Part shown: positions 10,172-20,620 of the stretch, one piece after another
How positions within the stretch are numbered: the stretch's first letter is position 1
Layout: each line of letters opens with the position of its first letter
NCBI GenBank assembly: GCA_019677205.1
Contig: JAAMXY010000040.1
Location: 124,001-188,000, forward strand
Direction: 5' to 3'
Origin: Pinguiococcus pyrenoidosus
Lineage: Eukaryota > Sar > Pinguiophyceae > Pinguiochrysidales > Pinguiochrysidaceae
Length of the DNA: 64,000 nt
Notes under the pieces: generated by a model
Told to the model about the DNA's origin: nothing
The model's database searches: none
What the model saw: the letters and a program-made list of their open reading frames with translations, nothing else
Translations under genes and position numbers: made by a program

Positions 10172-12461
10172 ATGTCGGCTTCCGGAAGCCTCATCGACGC
10201 CATCGGGGGCTATGTGGACAAGATTGTCACCGATGAGCGCATCGGCGGGATGAAGGTCCTGGTGCTGGACGACGTGACGAAACGAGTGTGCTCCATGGTG
10301 TACTCGCAGAGCCAGATCCTCGAGAAGCAGGTGTACTTGGTCGAACAGCTCGGTAAGCCTTCTGCGGTTCCCTCCACCCCCCCCAAAAAAGAACGCATAT
10401 GAAGGAGTTCTCCGTCGGATGCCACGAAGATTATCTGCCGAAATCGCGCGATTCTGAAGATGACTGGCCGCGGTGAAGCTATCCATTCCTTGTGCTAGTA
10501 CACTGTGGTTCCAAAGTGGAGTGTGCGCGAGCCCGGGACCTGGAACGCCATCTCAGAGACATCTGCGTTCTTCTCCAGGCGCTGCGCACGAATCCATGAG
10601 CCACTTGAAGGCGGCGGTGTTCGTGCAGCCCACCCCGTACAACATTGAGCTGCTCAAGCGGGAGCTGGCCGAGCCGAAATACGCGGAGTATCACATCTTC
10701 TTCAGCAACATCGTCAAGGGCGATGCGCTGCAGAGCCTTGCGCGCGCAGACGAGCACGACCTGATCCGGCAGGTTCACGAGTACTATGGGGACTTTGAGG
10801 CGATCAACGAGGACCTCTTCAGCTTGGCCATGCCCGACTCCATCGGACTCAGCAGGGCGGACAACGCCATCCGGCCGGAATCCTTTGCGAGGACAGTGAG
10901 CGGCGTCCTCAGCGTGCTGCTCAGTTTGAAGCGGAAGCCGTCCCAAATACGCTACGCCGCCGGGAGCACCGTCGCGCGCCAGGTGCGGTGCTTGTCGCAA
11001 TTTTTCCTTTCTCGCAGTGCTTGAGCCTGGAAGGCGATCGGCTCGATTTGCATCATCAGCTTCTGTACGACCAGCTTCTGCACGATGGCACGGCCTCACC
11101 AACCATATGCGGCAGGTTGCGAATGAAGTCTCCATGGCGATTGACGCGGACGACGTGTTCGACTTCCGCAGCATGGGACGAAGAGTGGAGGGGCCGCTTC
11201 TTCTGATCCTCGATCGCAAGGACGATCCGGTCACTCCGCTGCTCTCCCAGTGGACCTACCAGGCTATGGTGCACGAGATATTGGGCCTGACGCACAATCG
11301 GGTGGTTCTCAAGGATGCGCCGGGCGTGAAGCCGGAGCTCCACGAAGTCGTTCTGAGCCCGACGCAAGATCAGTTCTTCCGCGATCATCGGCACGCCAAC
11401 TACGGCGACCTCGCCATAGCCGTCAAGAGCCTGCTCGAGGAGTTCCAGGCACAGCGAAAGCTGAACGAGGACATCCGCTCCATCGAAGACATGCAGCGCT
11501 TCCTGGATCGATATCCAGCTTTCAAGGTGCACAAGCCTGGCCACAACCGCTCGCCTGGCCACAACCGCTCGCCTGGGCATCGGTGAGCGACTGACGCTCC
11601 TGTCGCCGCATATCATGTAGGCGCAATCCCACACGGTGGAGAAGCACATGGCCATCTTGACGGAGCTCAGTAGAAAAATGGAGACCCTCCGCCTCCTGGA
11701 ATGCTCCGAGCTGGAGCAGATGCTGGCCTGCAATAATGACCACAGCCTCCACTTGAACATGCTCCTCGGCAAGCTCGATGACCCTCTGATTCCAAAAGGC
11801 CAGAAGCTGCGCTTGGGCATGCTCTACGCGCTGCGATACCAGGCAAACGGGAACCTGGCGGCGGTCAAGGCCCGGCTCGAGGACGCGGGCATCGGCCACG
11901 ACCAAATCGCCGTGATTGACGCCCTCCTCAACTACGCTGGGGCCAATCGCCGGGGTCCTGCTGCCGACGACCTCTTCGGCCCGAGAGGTGCGTGCTCCCG
12001 AGCGTGCCTTGTCTCGGCTTGACATGCTGAAAGGCTTTTTGGTACTGACGCTCTGAAACGCAACCAGGCATGCTTGGTCGGATGACGCGCAGCTTTGTGC
12101 AGGGGCTTGCCGACGTCGAGAATGTGCTGACCCAGCATGAGCCCCTTCTGCACACCATCCTAGAGTCGGTCGCGAAGGGAAAGATCAAGGACCAGAGCTT
12201 CCCCAGCATGGGAGCCAGCTCAGGCATCAAGCACAACTCGGTCATTGTGTACGTCATCGGCGGAGCAACGTACGAGGAGGCGAAGGTCGTTGCAAACATG
12301 AACAAGGCGATGGTAAGGGCGGGCTTCTGCGGTGATGCAAAACTCGCTGTCCGGCAGCGTCTCATGGGCTCTTTTCACAGGGCCAGACGTTCTACTACCT
12401 TGGAGGCACCACTGTACACAATAGCAAGTCCTTCCTCAAGGAGGTGGCCGCTTTTCATTAG
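10172..12461 (+). CDS. VPS45: VPS45, Sec1/Munc18-family vesicle fusion regulator
   Basis: Six exons, 10172..10352, 10579..10982, 11116..11526, 11621..11987, 12068..12312 and 12381..12461, give 562 aa, close to the usual 570. All junctions keep phase. Diagnostic stretches are GMKVLVLDDVTKRVCSMVYS at the N-terminus, LLLILDRKDDPVTPLL, QWTYQAMVHEILG, FPSMGASSG and IVYVIGGATYEEA, then in the last exon YYLGGTTVHNSKSFLKEV. VPS45 binds Qa-SNAREs (Tlg2/syntaxin-16 type) and promotes SNARE assembly at the trans-Golgi/endosome. The ATG at 10172 was chosen because the 5' coding exon aligns with VPS45 there. Intron 3 holds a short tandem repeat (11535-11577). Confidence 0.96.
11535..11577. repeat. 18-bp tandem repeat inside VPS45 intron 3
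   Basis: GCCTGGCCACAACCGCTC is repeated about 2.4 times, entirely within the intron. Confidence 0.85.
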
Positions 12462-12933
12462 CTCTTCGATCTTGGGGGATTCTCAGGCCGATGGACTCTC
12501 GAGCAAAGGCGGGTGAAGGCCTATTGCGAAGATCCCATCTCCCACGAAGAAGCGGTGAAGAAAAACAAGCATACATGATCTTCGACAGACGATCATCATG
12601 CGATGGGAAAAGGAGCCTTCTCACTGCACGTGCCTGCTCTGTCATGACACTTTACAATACCTTTACTTCTTATGCACACCATTTTCTCGTTCTGCCCGAA
12701 TCAGCTCCGCATCGGGAGCGGACGAGTCCTCAGTGAGCTTGCGCTTGAGCTTGGCAACATACCCAGCGTTCAGGAAGGGACAGGAGAATCCCCGGGGCCT
12801 GGCGCTCCTTGGTGCTAGTTGGAATACCTTCCTTGGCCAATTCACTGGACAGAGAATCACTCCTCGCGACGAGTCCGTCGACAGCAGCGCGTCGTCCGTC
12901 GACAGCAGCTCGTCGCCCTCTACTACCAGCAGC
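12462..12933. other. Intergenic, convergent VPS45 and LRR genes
   Basis: Serves as two 3' flanks. It includes a degenerate repeat of GTCCGTCGACAGCAGC near 12870-12910. No gene. Confidence 0.5.
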
Positions 12934-14699
12934 TTACTGGCTCATTGTCGGGTCTGCTTTCGTCTCACAAGCCGCGCTCTCTCTCTTGCCACCCGCGGCG
13001 GCATCTTCTGCTTCGTCCACGTAGTCGATGGCAACGTTCACAAGGCGGGGCAGCGCCTCGGAGAAAGCGATCTTCATGCGCCGCAGCACGGCGGCGGAGA
13101 CGGCATTCTCACGGAAGCCGAAGTTGATCAACTTCGTGCAGTTCAGCAGCCCGGAGGTGAGGGCCTCGGCACCGGCGTCGCCAATGCCGTTGTGCTTCAA
13201 GTCCAAGGTGATCAGCCGTGGCGTGGACTTGGTCTCGAAGGCTTTGCTGCTCAGGGCGACCGCTCCGGCGTCTCCCAGCAGGTTGTCATTGAGCTTCAGC
13301 TCAGACAGCTTCGGCGCCTTGGCCAGGCCGTCGGCAAGCGCGGCGGCTCCTCGCTCGCCAATGCCGTTCGAGCTGAGGTCCAGCTCGAGCAGGCACGAGC
13401 AGTGCGGCAGGCCCTGGCTGCTGAAGATCTCCACGCCGTCATCGCCGAGCCGATTGTTCGACAGGCTGAGCACCTGCAGGACGGACAGGCTGGGAAGCGC
13501 CTCGGTCGCCAGGGCTCCCATGCTCGCGGCCGTGAGATCGTTGCAGTGCAGATGCAGCCCCTCCAGCGAGGCGCCGACGTGACGCAGGCCCGACGCTAGC
13601 ACCGCCAGGGCGTCGTCGCCCATGTGGTTCATCCCCAGGTAGAGGCATTTCGTCCCAGGGCAGCGCGGCAGGACCTGCTCCCACCCCGCCAAGCAACGGC
13701 GAGCAGCGCAGAAGCATGTCAGAGCCAATTATGAAAAAGGAGCCAATCATGACGATAGAGCCCATCGTGACGATAGAGCCATTCATGACGATAGAGCCAA
13801 TCATGAAGACAGCGCCAAGGGCACAAGCCAAAACGCAAGCACGGGCTGGGCATGCCTCACCTGCCTAACGAAGAGCTCGATCCCTTCGGCGCCCAAGTTG
13901 GCGAAGCTGAGGCGGGTCACGACGCTGGTGGGCTGCACGTTGCTCAAGTCCAGCGACCGCGCCTCCTCCAGGTCGCCCATGTACAGCGCGAGCAGCGCGA
14001 TGAGCAGCGGCGCGCCGATGTCCTTGGTGATCTTTGGCAAAGCGACGCGGGTCAGTTGAAGATCGGGTCTTCCCACGCGAGGGAATCCTTCCGTACCTTG
14101 GCCAGATTGTCCGCGTCGCGGCGGTCCACGTCCAGGCCCATGCCCAGCTTGGCCGACAGCTTGTCGATCTGGATGGTCACGATGTCGGGGCAGTGCGCGG
14201 TGGCGGCCTTGGCCAAGGCGCGGACTCCGCGGGTGCCGATCTTCTTGTTGCCGTGCAGACACACCACCTGCAGCTTGGAGCAGCTGGGCAGGCCCTCCTC
14301 GGAGAGCACTTCCACCGCGTCGTCGTCGATGTCGTTGCCTTGGAGGCTCAGGCGCCGCAGGTTGGGGCAGCAGCGCATCCCCTCTCTGGCGAACGAGCTC
14401 AGGCCGTGCTTGCCCACGCGGTTGTCTCCGAGGTGGAGGTCCACCAGCTCTCCGCAGGCGGGGAAAGCCTGGCGCGACAGGCGCTCCAGCCCGCTGTCGC
14501 CCAGCTTGTTGCTGCCCAGCTGCAGCTTCTCCAGCTTGGTGCCATGCTGGCGCAGCTTGTCGCACAGCAGCTGCAGCTGCTTCACGCCGAGGCCGAGGCG
14601 CACGAGGCGCACCTCGGTGGCGTCGCCCAGCTCGTCAAAAGTCTCGCTCACCCGGCTGGCGACGAACTCGGTGGGCACCTCGAAGTCGTAGCCGTCCAT
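12934..14699 (-). CDS. Leucine-rich repeat protein (ribonuclease-inhibitor-like)
   Basis: Three exons, 14699..14097, 14031..13861 and 13674..12934, all phase 0, give 504 aa. At least ten 28-residue RI-type LRR units are visible, e.g. LEKLQLGSNKLGDSGLERLS, LVDLHLGDNRVGKHGL, LRRLSLQGNDIDDDAVEVL and LSELKLNDNLLGDAGAVAL, with the GDxGAxAL consensus of NLRC3/RNH1-like repeats. There is no NACHT, kinase or membrane segment, so it is probably a cytosolic binding protein of unknown partner. The second intron (13675..13860) contains an 18-bp tandem repeat. Confidence 0.88.
13722..13808. repeat. 18-bp tandem repeat inside LRR gene intron 2
   Basis: About four imperfect copies of GACGATAGAGCCAATCAT, confined to the intron. 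Confidence 0.85.
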
Positions 14700-15594
14700 C
14701 TTTCGCGCGGGAAGAGCCGAAGCGCGCGCGCGAGTCCGGCGGTTCTGGCGCGCACGGCAGAGCAGACGATCGAAGGAAAGCGGCGCGGACGAGAAAGAGC
14801 GCGAAAAGGCCGCCTCAGAAGACCCGCGCGGCCAGCTGATTGGTCGCCGCCGTCAACGGCGACACCCCTCGAGCAAATCCGGGTCCGTTCAGCGGGCATA
14901 GGCCGACCGGTATTCTAATCGGTCGTGCCTGTTGGGTCCCAAAGCGGCGATGGCAGGGATTCGATCGCGAGCCCGCGCGAAGCTCACTGGTGGAGAGGAA
15001 TTCCGAAGGCGCCTTGCTGTCCTTCTTCCTGCCCAGCGCGCGTGTCGTGTAGCGGCATTGGCCTGCTGGAAGGATCCAACCGTTCGGAAGCCATATCACG
15101 CGGTACATACGTCACCACAAACAGCCACCACAATTTGCATCCGGACCACAACGTCTGATTGGTTTACGCCATACTTTCACTCGGCCGCGACGAACAGCGC
15201 TGCTGGTGCATTTGCACCAGCCGTGAAAGTCAAGCCGAGAGTCCCCTTCCCATCATCCCTTTCATCCCCACTGCCCCTCTCGTTTCTGGCTCGCCCACCT
15301 CAAGAGGGCTGTACCGCCGAGGAGGATGGTGCTGCTGCGTGGGCAGACGCGACCGAGTGGAGACGATACATCCGTCTTCGCGTCGAGGGCGTGAAGGCGC
15401 GGGAGCGGCGCACAGCACGACTCCGTACCTTCTCGAACACAAAACATCGCGAGCGAACGAGAGGAGCAGTGATGCGCCACTGGGAAGAGAGAGAACAGGA
15501 ATCGACGTGAGATGCGAAGAGCTCTGCAGCGCCACCCTCCAAAGCCAGATGATTCTGTTCCGTTTGTTTGCTTCTGTGTCTCCCAGGCCTATCT
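14700..15594. other. Intergenic, LRR promoter side
   Basis: About 900 bp with no recognisable gene; frames present are short and unlike any family. Confidence 0.5.
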
Positions 15595-15712
15595 ATGTGC
15601 CGCGATGTGCCGCCATGTGCCGCTATGTGCCGCGATGTGCCGCTATGTGCCGCGATGTGCCGCGATGTGCCGCGATGTGCCGCTATGTGCCGCGATGTGC
15701 CGCTACGTGCCG
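15595..15712. repeat. 10-bp tandem repeat, about 12 copies, at the 3' end of UTP4
   Basis: The decamer ATGTGCCGCG (variants CCGCC, CCGCT) repeats without phase slip for 118 bp and overlaps the last codons and 3' flank of UTP4. It shares the core GCGATGTGC with the repeat at 2412-2511. Confidence 0.95.
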
Positions 15713-17964
15713 AAGCGAGCGCGATAGAGTGCATCCGGCAGAGTGCTCATCACGTGCAGCCAGCTGGACTCGACGACGGTGATCTCGTTGGCATCGGTGT
15801 AGCGGAAGCCCAGCACATTCCGATGCCGCAGATCGATGACGAAGTTGTCCCGAATCACCTCCCCGTTGGTCGTCGGCTCTTCCTGCCGCGACCCCAAATC
15901 GCTCTCTGACCGCTGTCGCTTTCGTCCGCGGCGATCCGCGATCTCCGCGCCGTCGGGTCCAATGATACGCACCGTTGAGGGAATCTCCTTCTCGCGGTCG
16001 ATGAAGCATGCGAAGCCCTGGCTGAACGCCACGAACCTCGAGCTGGACAGCGGATCGAACGAGAAGCCGTGGATGCACTCCGGCCGGCTCAGCAGCTGCG
16101 CCGGCATCTCCTTGTGCAACGCGCGCGTCCACGCGGAGAAGCGCTTCTGCTCGATCTGCGCGACGTGAAGCCGGTTCTCCGCCGTGGCCACGAAGACCTC
16201 CAGCGCATTGGGGTGGAACGCCAGCGCCGTGACATCACGGGAGAAGCTCGGCAGCGTCCAGAAGTGCGCAAAGGAGTCCATTGCGTACACGTGGACGCGA
16301 GAGCCCGTGGCTGCGCCCAGCCACGCGCCATCCTGACTCACCGCCAGATGAGACACCACCATCCCTACGAACTTGTCTGGCAACTCGAACGTCGCCAACA
16401 ACACTGCCTTCGCCCTTCCTACTCGTTCTTCTTCTTCTTCTTCTTCTTCTTGCCCATGCTCCTGCTGCTCCTGCTGCCCCTGCTGTCCAAGCTGTCCAGG
16501 CTGTCCAAAGTGTCCAAGCTGTTCAAACGCGAGGATTCGGATCCTTCCGTCCATCCCCGCGGCCACGAGCGCCTTTCCGTTCATGGCAAATGCTAAGCAC
16601 GACGCAGGCGTGCGGAGCTCTTTCCCCAGTGCGACTTTCTGCACAGCGACCTTCCGCCTCTTTCCCAAGCTTTGTATCGCATAGACCTTGGTGCTGACGC
16701 TGTCCGAGCAAGCGACGCGTGACCCGTCCGGCGAGAGCACCGCTGCGCGCAGCGTGTGCTGTCCGTACGGCCGGATGCGCGCCACTAGCTCTCGCTCCTT
16801 CGAGCGAAGACGCCACAAGTCCAAGCTGCTGTCGTGCTGGACCATGATGAGATCGCTTCTCGACGCCGTGCCGTCCGCTGCCTTCGTGGTCTGCTTCGCG
16901 AAGGAGCAGAGGCTTCTCACGCCAAACGGACTGAGACGCTTCGGTCGATACTGCGAGAAGCCCTGCACGCGGTAGGTGCACAGCTTCGTGTCCAGGCCGG
17001 CGGAGCACACCAGCTCCGGCATTTTCTTCAGGCCCCCACAGCAGACCAACCCGTGCACGTCGTGCGTATGCGGCCGGTGCGAGTAGGAATAGATGAAGCG
17101 CCTCGCTTCCGTGCCGACGTCCCCCTGCGTGCTGGGGATCGTCCGCTCGATGGCGACGACCTTGCTGTCGACGCCGGCGGCGAAGACGCAGCTCTCGTCG
17201 CGGGTGGTGCACAGCGCCAGCACGTCTGCCGTGTGCTTGCTGACGGTCTGCGACAGCGTGCCCACCCGGCCATCCCAGAACTGCACGTGGCCCAGGGAGT
17301 CCCCCGACACCACCGTGTCGTCCTTGAGCACCAGCAGCGACCAGACCAGGGTGGCCTCTCCGCCGTAGTTCTCCACCGTCAAGCGGAACAGATTGCGTCG
17401 AGACGCCACGTCATAGCAGCGAATGGTGCCGTCGGCACAGCCGCCGAAGAGCCGCCCTCCATCCGCCGTCCACGCCGCACTCAGCATCCGCTCGGGTGCC
17501 GCAGGCATCGCGGCCTTGAGGCTGAGGGCCTCCGCGTCGTCCTGCCAGGTGAACACCCGCAAGGCTCCGTCTTCACAGGCCGCCACGAGGCTCTCGGAGC
17601 TCGGTGACGCCGCCACACTTTGCACTGCGCCTCCATAGGAGTCCACCACGCCGCCGAAGCTCAGTCGGTCCACGTCCACCTCCGCGAGAACGCCGCTCCT
17701 GCTGGCGCCGAAGAGCCTCTGGCGGCCCACGCGGCTCCAGCAGAGCCCCGACAGCTGCGAGCCCTTGGTGCCGGGCACTCTGGCCAGGAGGCGCCACTTC
17801 TCCACCACGCTGTACACCTCCACGGAGCCGTCCCTCCGCAGTGCCGCCACCAAGGCGCCGTCCTCGCTGCTTGCGAGGCCGCGGACAGGCTGCGGCACGA
17901 CTCCTGCAAAGCGGCAGCGCCTCACGATCCCTTCGAAGAGGGGCTCGCCACTGCTACCGCTCAT
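15703..17964 (-). CDS. UTP4: UTP4/Cirhin, WD40 protein of the small-subunit processome
   Basis: A single exon, 753 aa from the ATG at 17964; the open frame extends upstream to 18147 but the family-like sequence starts at MSGSSGEP. WD40 units run throughout. The UTP4 signature WSLLVLKDDTVVSGDSLGHV plus QFWDGRVGTLSQT and HTADVLALC is clear. The protein belongs to the t-UTP/UTP-A complex that binds nascent 35S pre-rRNA in the nucleolus. A low-complexity insert (Gly/Gln repeats, then nine Glu/Asp from a TTC microsatellite on the + strand, 16425-16520) sits in a loop of the second propeller. Confidence 0.93.
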   Translation of the reverse strand: MSGSSGEPLFEGIVRRCRFAGVVPQPVRGLASSEDGALVAALRRDGSVEVYSVVEKWRLLARVPGTKGSQLSGLCWSRVGRQRLFGASRSGVLAEVDVDRLSFGGVVDSYGGAVQSVAASPSSESLVAACEDGALRVFTWQDDAEALSLKAAMPAAPERMLSAAWTADGGRLFGGCADGTIRCYDVASRRNLFRLTVENYGGEATLVWSLLVLKDDTVVSGDSLGHVQFWDGRVGTLSQTVSKHTADVLALCTTRDESCVFAAGVDSKVVAIERTIPSTQGDVGTEARRFIYSYSHRPHTHDVHGLVCCGGLKKMPELVCSAGLDTKLCTYRVQGFSQYRPKRLSPFGVRSLCSFAKQTTKAADGTASRSDLIMVQHDSSLDLWRLRSKERELVARIRPYGQHTLRAAVLSPDGSRVACSDSVSTKVYAIQSLGKRRKVAVQKVALGKELRTPASCLAFAMNGKALVAAGMDGRIRILAFEQLGHFGQPGQLGQQGQQEQQEHGQEEEEEEEERVGRAKAVLLATFELPDKFVGMVVSHLAVSQDGAWLGAATGSRVHVYAMDSFAHFWTLPSFSRDVTALAFHPNALEVFVATAENRLHVAQIEQKRFSAWTRALHKEMPAQLLSRPECIHGFSFDPLSSSRFVAFSQGFACFIDREKEIPSTVRIIGPDGAEIADRRGRKRQRSESDLGSRQEEPTTNGEVIRDNFVIDLRHRNVLGFRYTDANEITVVESSWLHVMSTLPDALYRARFGT
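16425..16520. repeat. TTC microsatellite and 9-bp CTGTCCAAG repeat within UTP4
   Basis: (TTC)9 at about 16425-16451, then CTGCTG and CTGTCCAAG-type repeats. On the coding strand they give an acidic run preceded by GQ-rich repeats. Confidence 0.85.
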
Positions 17965-18291
17965 GGCGAGTGGAGTCTGCGGCGCCAGAGCGGCTGCAAA
18001 GGAGTTTGCAAGATGGCGATCAAGATGGACGAGATCAGCTGACTTTGAGCGACAGAGCGGAGCGACGGGACGAGCGCTGCGATGGCTTCGACGTGCGGGA
18101 GCCTGCGACATGCAGAGAGCTGCATGAATCGCGAGGCGTAGGAACATGAGATGATCTCGTGCGAGATCCTCTCTGGTGCTGTTGGGGGGCTTGGCGGCGG
18201 CAGCGGTAGTGGCAGCGACGGCAGGTGCAATGGCGGTAGGAGCTGAGCAAAGAGCAAAGAGAGTTGGGTGCTACAGACGACGCCGGCGGAG
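17965..18291. other. Intergenic between UTP4 and membrane protein gene
   Basis: Promoter of UTP4 and 3' flank of the upstream gene on the same strand. GGC-rich low-complexity near 18190-18240. No gene. Confidence 0.4.
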
Positions 18292-19500
18292 CTACTCCAT
18301 GTCCGGCAACTTGACGCCGATGAGCAAGCCGATCAAGGCTAGAAGTATCGCAGTCGCTCCATGCACAATCTCTGGCGAGAAGTTGAAGGCGCCAACGTTG
18401 AACTCGATGGGAAAGCGCGCCATCATGCTCGCCAGATCCGTCTTGCGCGGGTCATTGCTCTGCAAGGACCACAGATGGATCGCGTAGGCGCAGTTGTCCT
18501 TGCTGAGGTGCACCGCCCGGCCCATGGTGTAGAGGGCCGTCCACAGAGACAAGGCGTTCCCAACGAAAAGAAGCAGGAGTCCGGCGGTAGGCACCACGGA
18601 ATACTCGTTCTCGTGCTCAACGAAGCCTCGCCGCACCTGCAGCGACAGCTCAGTCCCGAAGCAGGTGATGACAACCAGCAGCTTCGCGTGGAAGCCCTCT
18701 GAAAGCGCGTGCCTTCTCTGCCACAGCTGCGAATACTCGAAAGCGAGCGCCTCCACAGACACCAAGGTCGGCAGCGGCGCCTCCGGATCGTCCATCCCAT
18801 GCTTCATCCCAAGCAGCGGCTCCGCACTGCCGCCATCCATTGCACCATAGCCTACTCCATGGTTGCTCGGAAGCGGCTGGACTTCAGAGCCAGACGACTT
18901 GATCATGGCGGCCTCGATGCGCCCTCCCAAGCTCAGGAGCTGAGCGCAGAAGGCGTTGTGCACCAGGGTGACGTGAGCCAGGCCGAAGCCGATGGCCACG
19001 TTGGTGGTTACGCTGCCCAGCACATACAAGCCCACGACTCCGAGAGGCAGTCTGGGGCTGCTTGGAGCAAAGCAGCCGAGCCACAGGAAGTAGCCGAGAT
19101 CCCCAGAGACCATGAGCACGAAGCACAAGAGGGAGATCTGGCCGAAGTGGTGCAGAACGCCATCTCTGGCCATCGCGTGCAGTGACGCCACTCGGCCTCC
19201 CGCGCTCTCTCCCACGGCCACTTGCAAAGGCGCATCTGTCAGCATCCACAGCAGCGTGAAGCATGTGATGCCATCGAAGGCGATGCTGATGACCATGGGC
19301 GCCGGATTCCTCACGCTCACGTCGATGCTCAAGAAGTGGATCGCGTAGTAGCAGATGCAGACTGCGATCACGCAGCCAGAGACGAGCGTCTTGACCGCAG
19401 AGCCGCAGATCGGCTCCAACTCCTCACTAACGCCGCCAAACATCTGCTCAAAGCGCAGCAGCCATCGGAAGATCCGGATCGCGCGGCAAGACGCCGCCAT
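18292..19500 (-). CDS. Polytopic membrane protein, unknown family
   Basis: A single exon; the first in-frame ATG at 19500 gives 402 aa. Hydrophobic segments suggest about seven helices: near TLVSGCVIAVCICYYAIHFL, MVISIAFDGITCFTLLWML, ISLLCFVLMVSGDLGYFLWL, VGLYVLGSVTTNVAIGFGLA, LLVVITCFGTEL, AGLLLLFVGNALSLWTALY and a final ATAILLALIGLLIGV. A hydrophilic loop with EPLLGMKHGMDDPEAP separates helices 4 and 5. Topology and the short C-terminal tail after the last helix recall the protist gustatory-receptor-like/DUF3537 group, but I see no decisive motif, so this is only a suggestion. Confidence 0.65.
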   Translation of the reverse strand: MAASCRAIRIFRWLLRFEQMFGGVSEELEPICGSAVKTLVSGCVIAVCICYYAIHFLSIDVSVRNPAPMVISIAFDGITCFTLLWMLTDAPLQVAVGESAGGRVASLHAMARDGVLHHFGQISLLCFVLMVSGDLGYFLWLGCFAPSSPRLPLGVVGLYVLGSVTTNVAIGFGLAHVTLVHNAFCAQLLSLGGRIEAAMIKSSGSEVQPLPSNHGVGYGAMDGGSAEPLLGMKHGMDDPEAPLPTLVSVEALAFEYSQLWQRRHALSEGFHAKLLVVITCFGTELSLQVRRGFVEHENEYSVVPTAGLLLLFVGNALSLWTALYTMGRAVHLSKDNCAYAIHLWSLQSNDPRKTDLASMMARFPIEFNVGAFNFSPEIVHGATAILLALIGLLIGVKLPDME

Positions 19501-19960
19501 TTCCAGGGGCAGCGCAGCGCACTCTGGCACTTTGAGACGGCCTCAAACGTCGCGCACTTTCAAAGAACCTTGATGAACGTAATTTGAGCCTTGATAAGAG
19601 CTTTCATGGCGCGAACAGCGGCGCATTAACCCGCAGATCTGACGCACTTTAAAGATCCTTCGCGCGTCGTTTCGATCTGCTGCCTATGTCTGTTAGCAGA
19701 AAACTTCATGCTCCGGGGCGAACATCAACGCTTGCGGACGATCCATTGGTCCACGAAAGTTTAAAACATTGATTCAGCCTTGCTATCGCAAAATTCACGT
19801 CAAAGCCGTTACGTTCATTCAAGCCGCCCGAAATGCTCCGCTGGCGCCTGAAAACGCCGGAAGACGCAGCGCCGTGCGGGGCAATTCTACTGTTTGAAAC
19901 GTCGCCAAGGGCGCGCTTCGGTAGAGATACGGAAGTTTGAAGCCGGCGATTTGAAGAGAG
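19501..19960. other. Divergent intergenic region
   Basis: Shared 5' region of the membrane protein (-) and SDHAF4 (+). No gene. Confidence 0.5.
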
Positions 19961-20365
19961 ATGCTGTCTCGCATCGTGCGCAGCTCTGCGGCGCTTGCAC
20001 GACTCGTCCAGCCCGTGATTCGGTTGCAGGCCGGAGGCCACCGGAGCGCTGCACAGCTGAGAGGCGCCGCTCTTTGTGACTTCGCAGTCCGATGGCACTC
20101 CGAGTCCGTCGTCGAAGAGGGAGGGAAGGGGTCACAGGTTGAGGAAGTCGTGCGGGGCGGCAAGCAGGATCACATCAGGACGGACTTGGAGGAGACGGAG
20201 CTTATGGCGGATGAGGACTTCGTAGATGACGAAGACTGGGAAGAGATGTTTGTGAAAGGCCCCGCTGGCGTTGAGTGGGGAGGGCCTCGACGAGGTGGCC
20301 GCTTGGAAGAGCCGACGCGCTTCGGTGACTGGGAGCGAAAAGGCCGTTGCACAGACTTCAGCTAG
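19961..20365 (+). CDS. SDHAF4: Succinate dehydrogenase assembly factor 4
   Basis: 134 aa, one exon. The N-terminus is an Arg-rich amphipathic mitochondrial presequence (MLSRIVRSSAALARL...). The C-terminus matches the SDHAF4/DUF1674 signature: EWGGPRRGGRLEEPTRFGDW followed by ERKGRCTDF, in which the GDWxxKGRCxDF end contacts flavinylated SdhA. The protein holds the flavoprotein subunit SDH1 in the mitochondrial matrix before it joins complex II. The stretch between presequence and signature is acidic, as is usual. Confidence 0.95.
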   Translation: MLSRIVRSSAALARLVQPVIRLQAGGHRSAAQLRGAALCDFAVRWHSESVVEEGGKGSQVEEVVRGGKQDHIRTDLEETELMADEDFVDDEDWEEMFVKGPAGVEWGGPRRGGRLEEPTRFGDWERKGRCTDFS

Positions 20366-20620
20366 TGGTGCCCTCTCGGTTTGCTGGGTGGTTCCATGTC
20401 TTGCCTAGCAGATGCCAAGCACGTGCGAGGCAATTATGATGCTCGATGGGGATCCAGGCGATTCGACCATGTGGATTGGAGCTTAGCTTACGAGATGGCC
20501 GCCGAATACCAAAAGGAATAGAGCAATGGCGCCGCTGCGGCAGCCAAGGAAAGTCTCGATCGCGAAGACGTTTTCTGTTCCGCTTGCGCCTTGCTGCCTC
20601 TGTTGCGACGCTGCGCTACT

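Noticed and set aside
13801-14918. Overlapping frames in other phases of the LRR gene
   Set aside because: Only one set of frames gives LRR units and consistent splice phases.
15159-15782. 207-codon plus-strand frame ending in repeated CRDVPRCAAM units
   Set aside because: It is made from the 10-bp repeat and overlaps UTP4 antisense; no initiation context or similarity.
16425-16520. Prokaryote-style collagen or CRISPR-like repeat
   Set aside because: Units are 3-9 bp without spacers and translate in frame inside UTP4; simple microsatellite.
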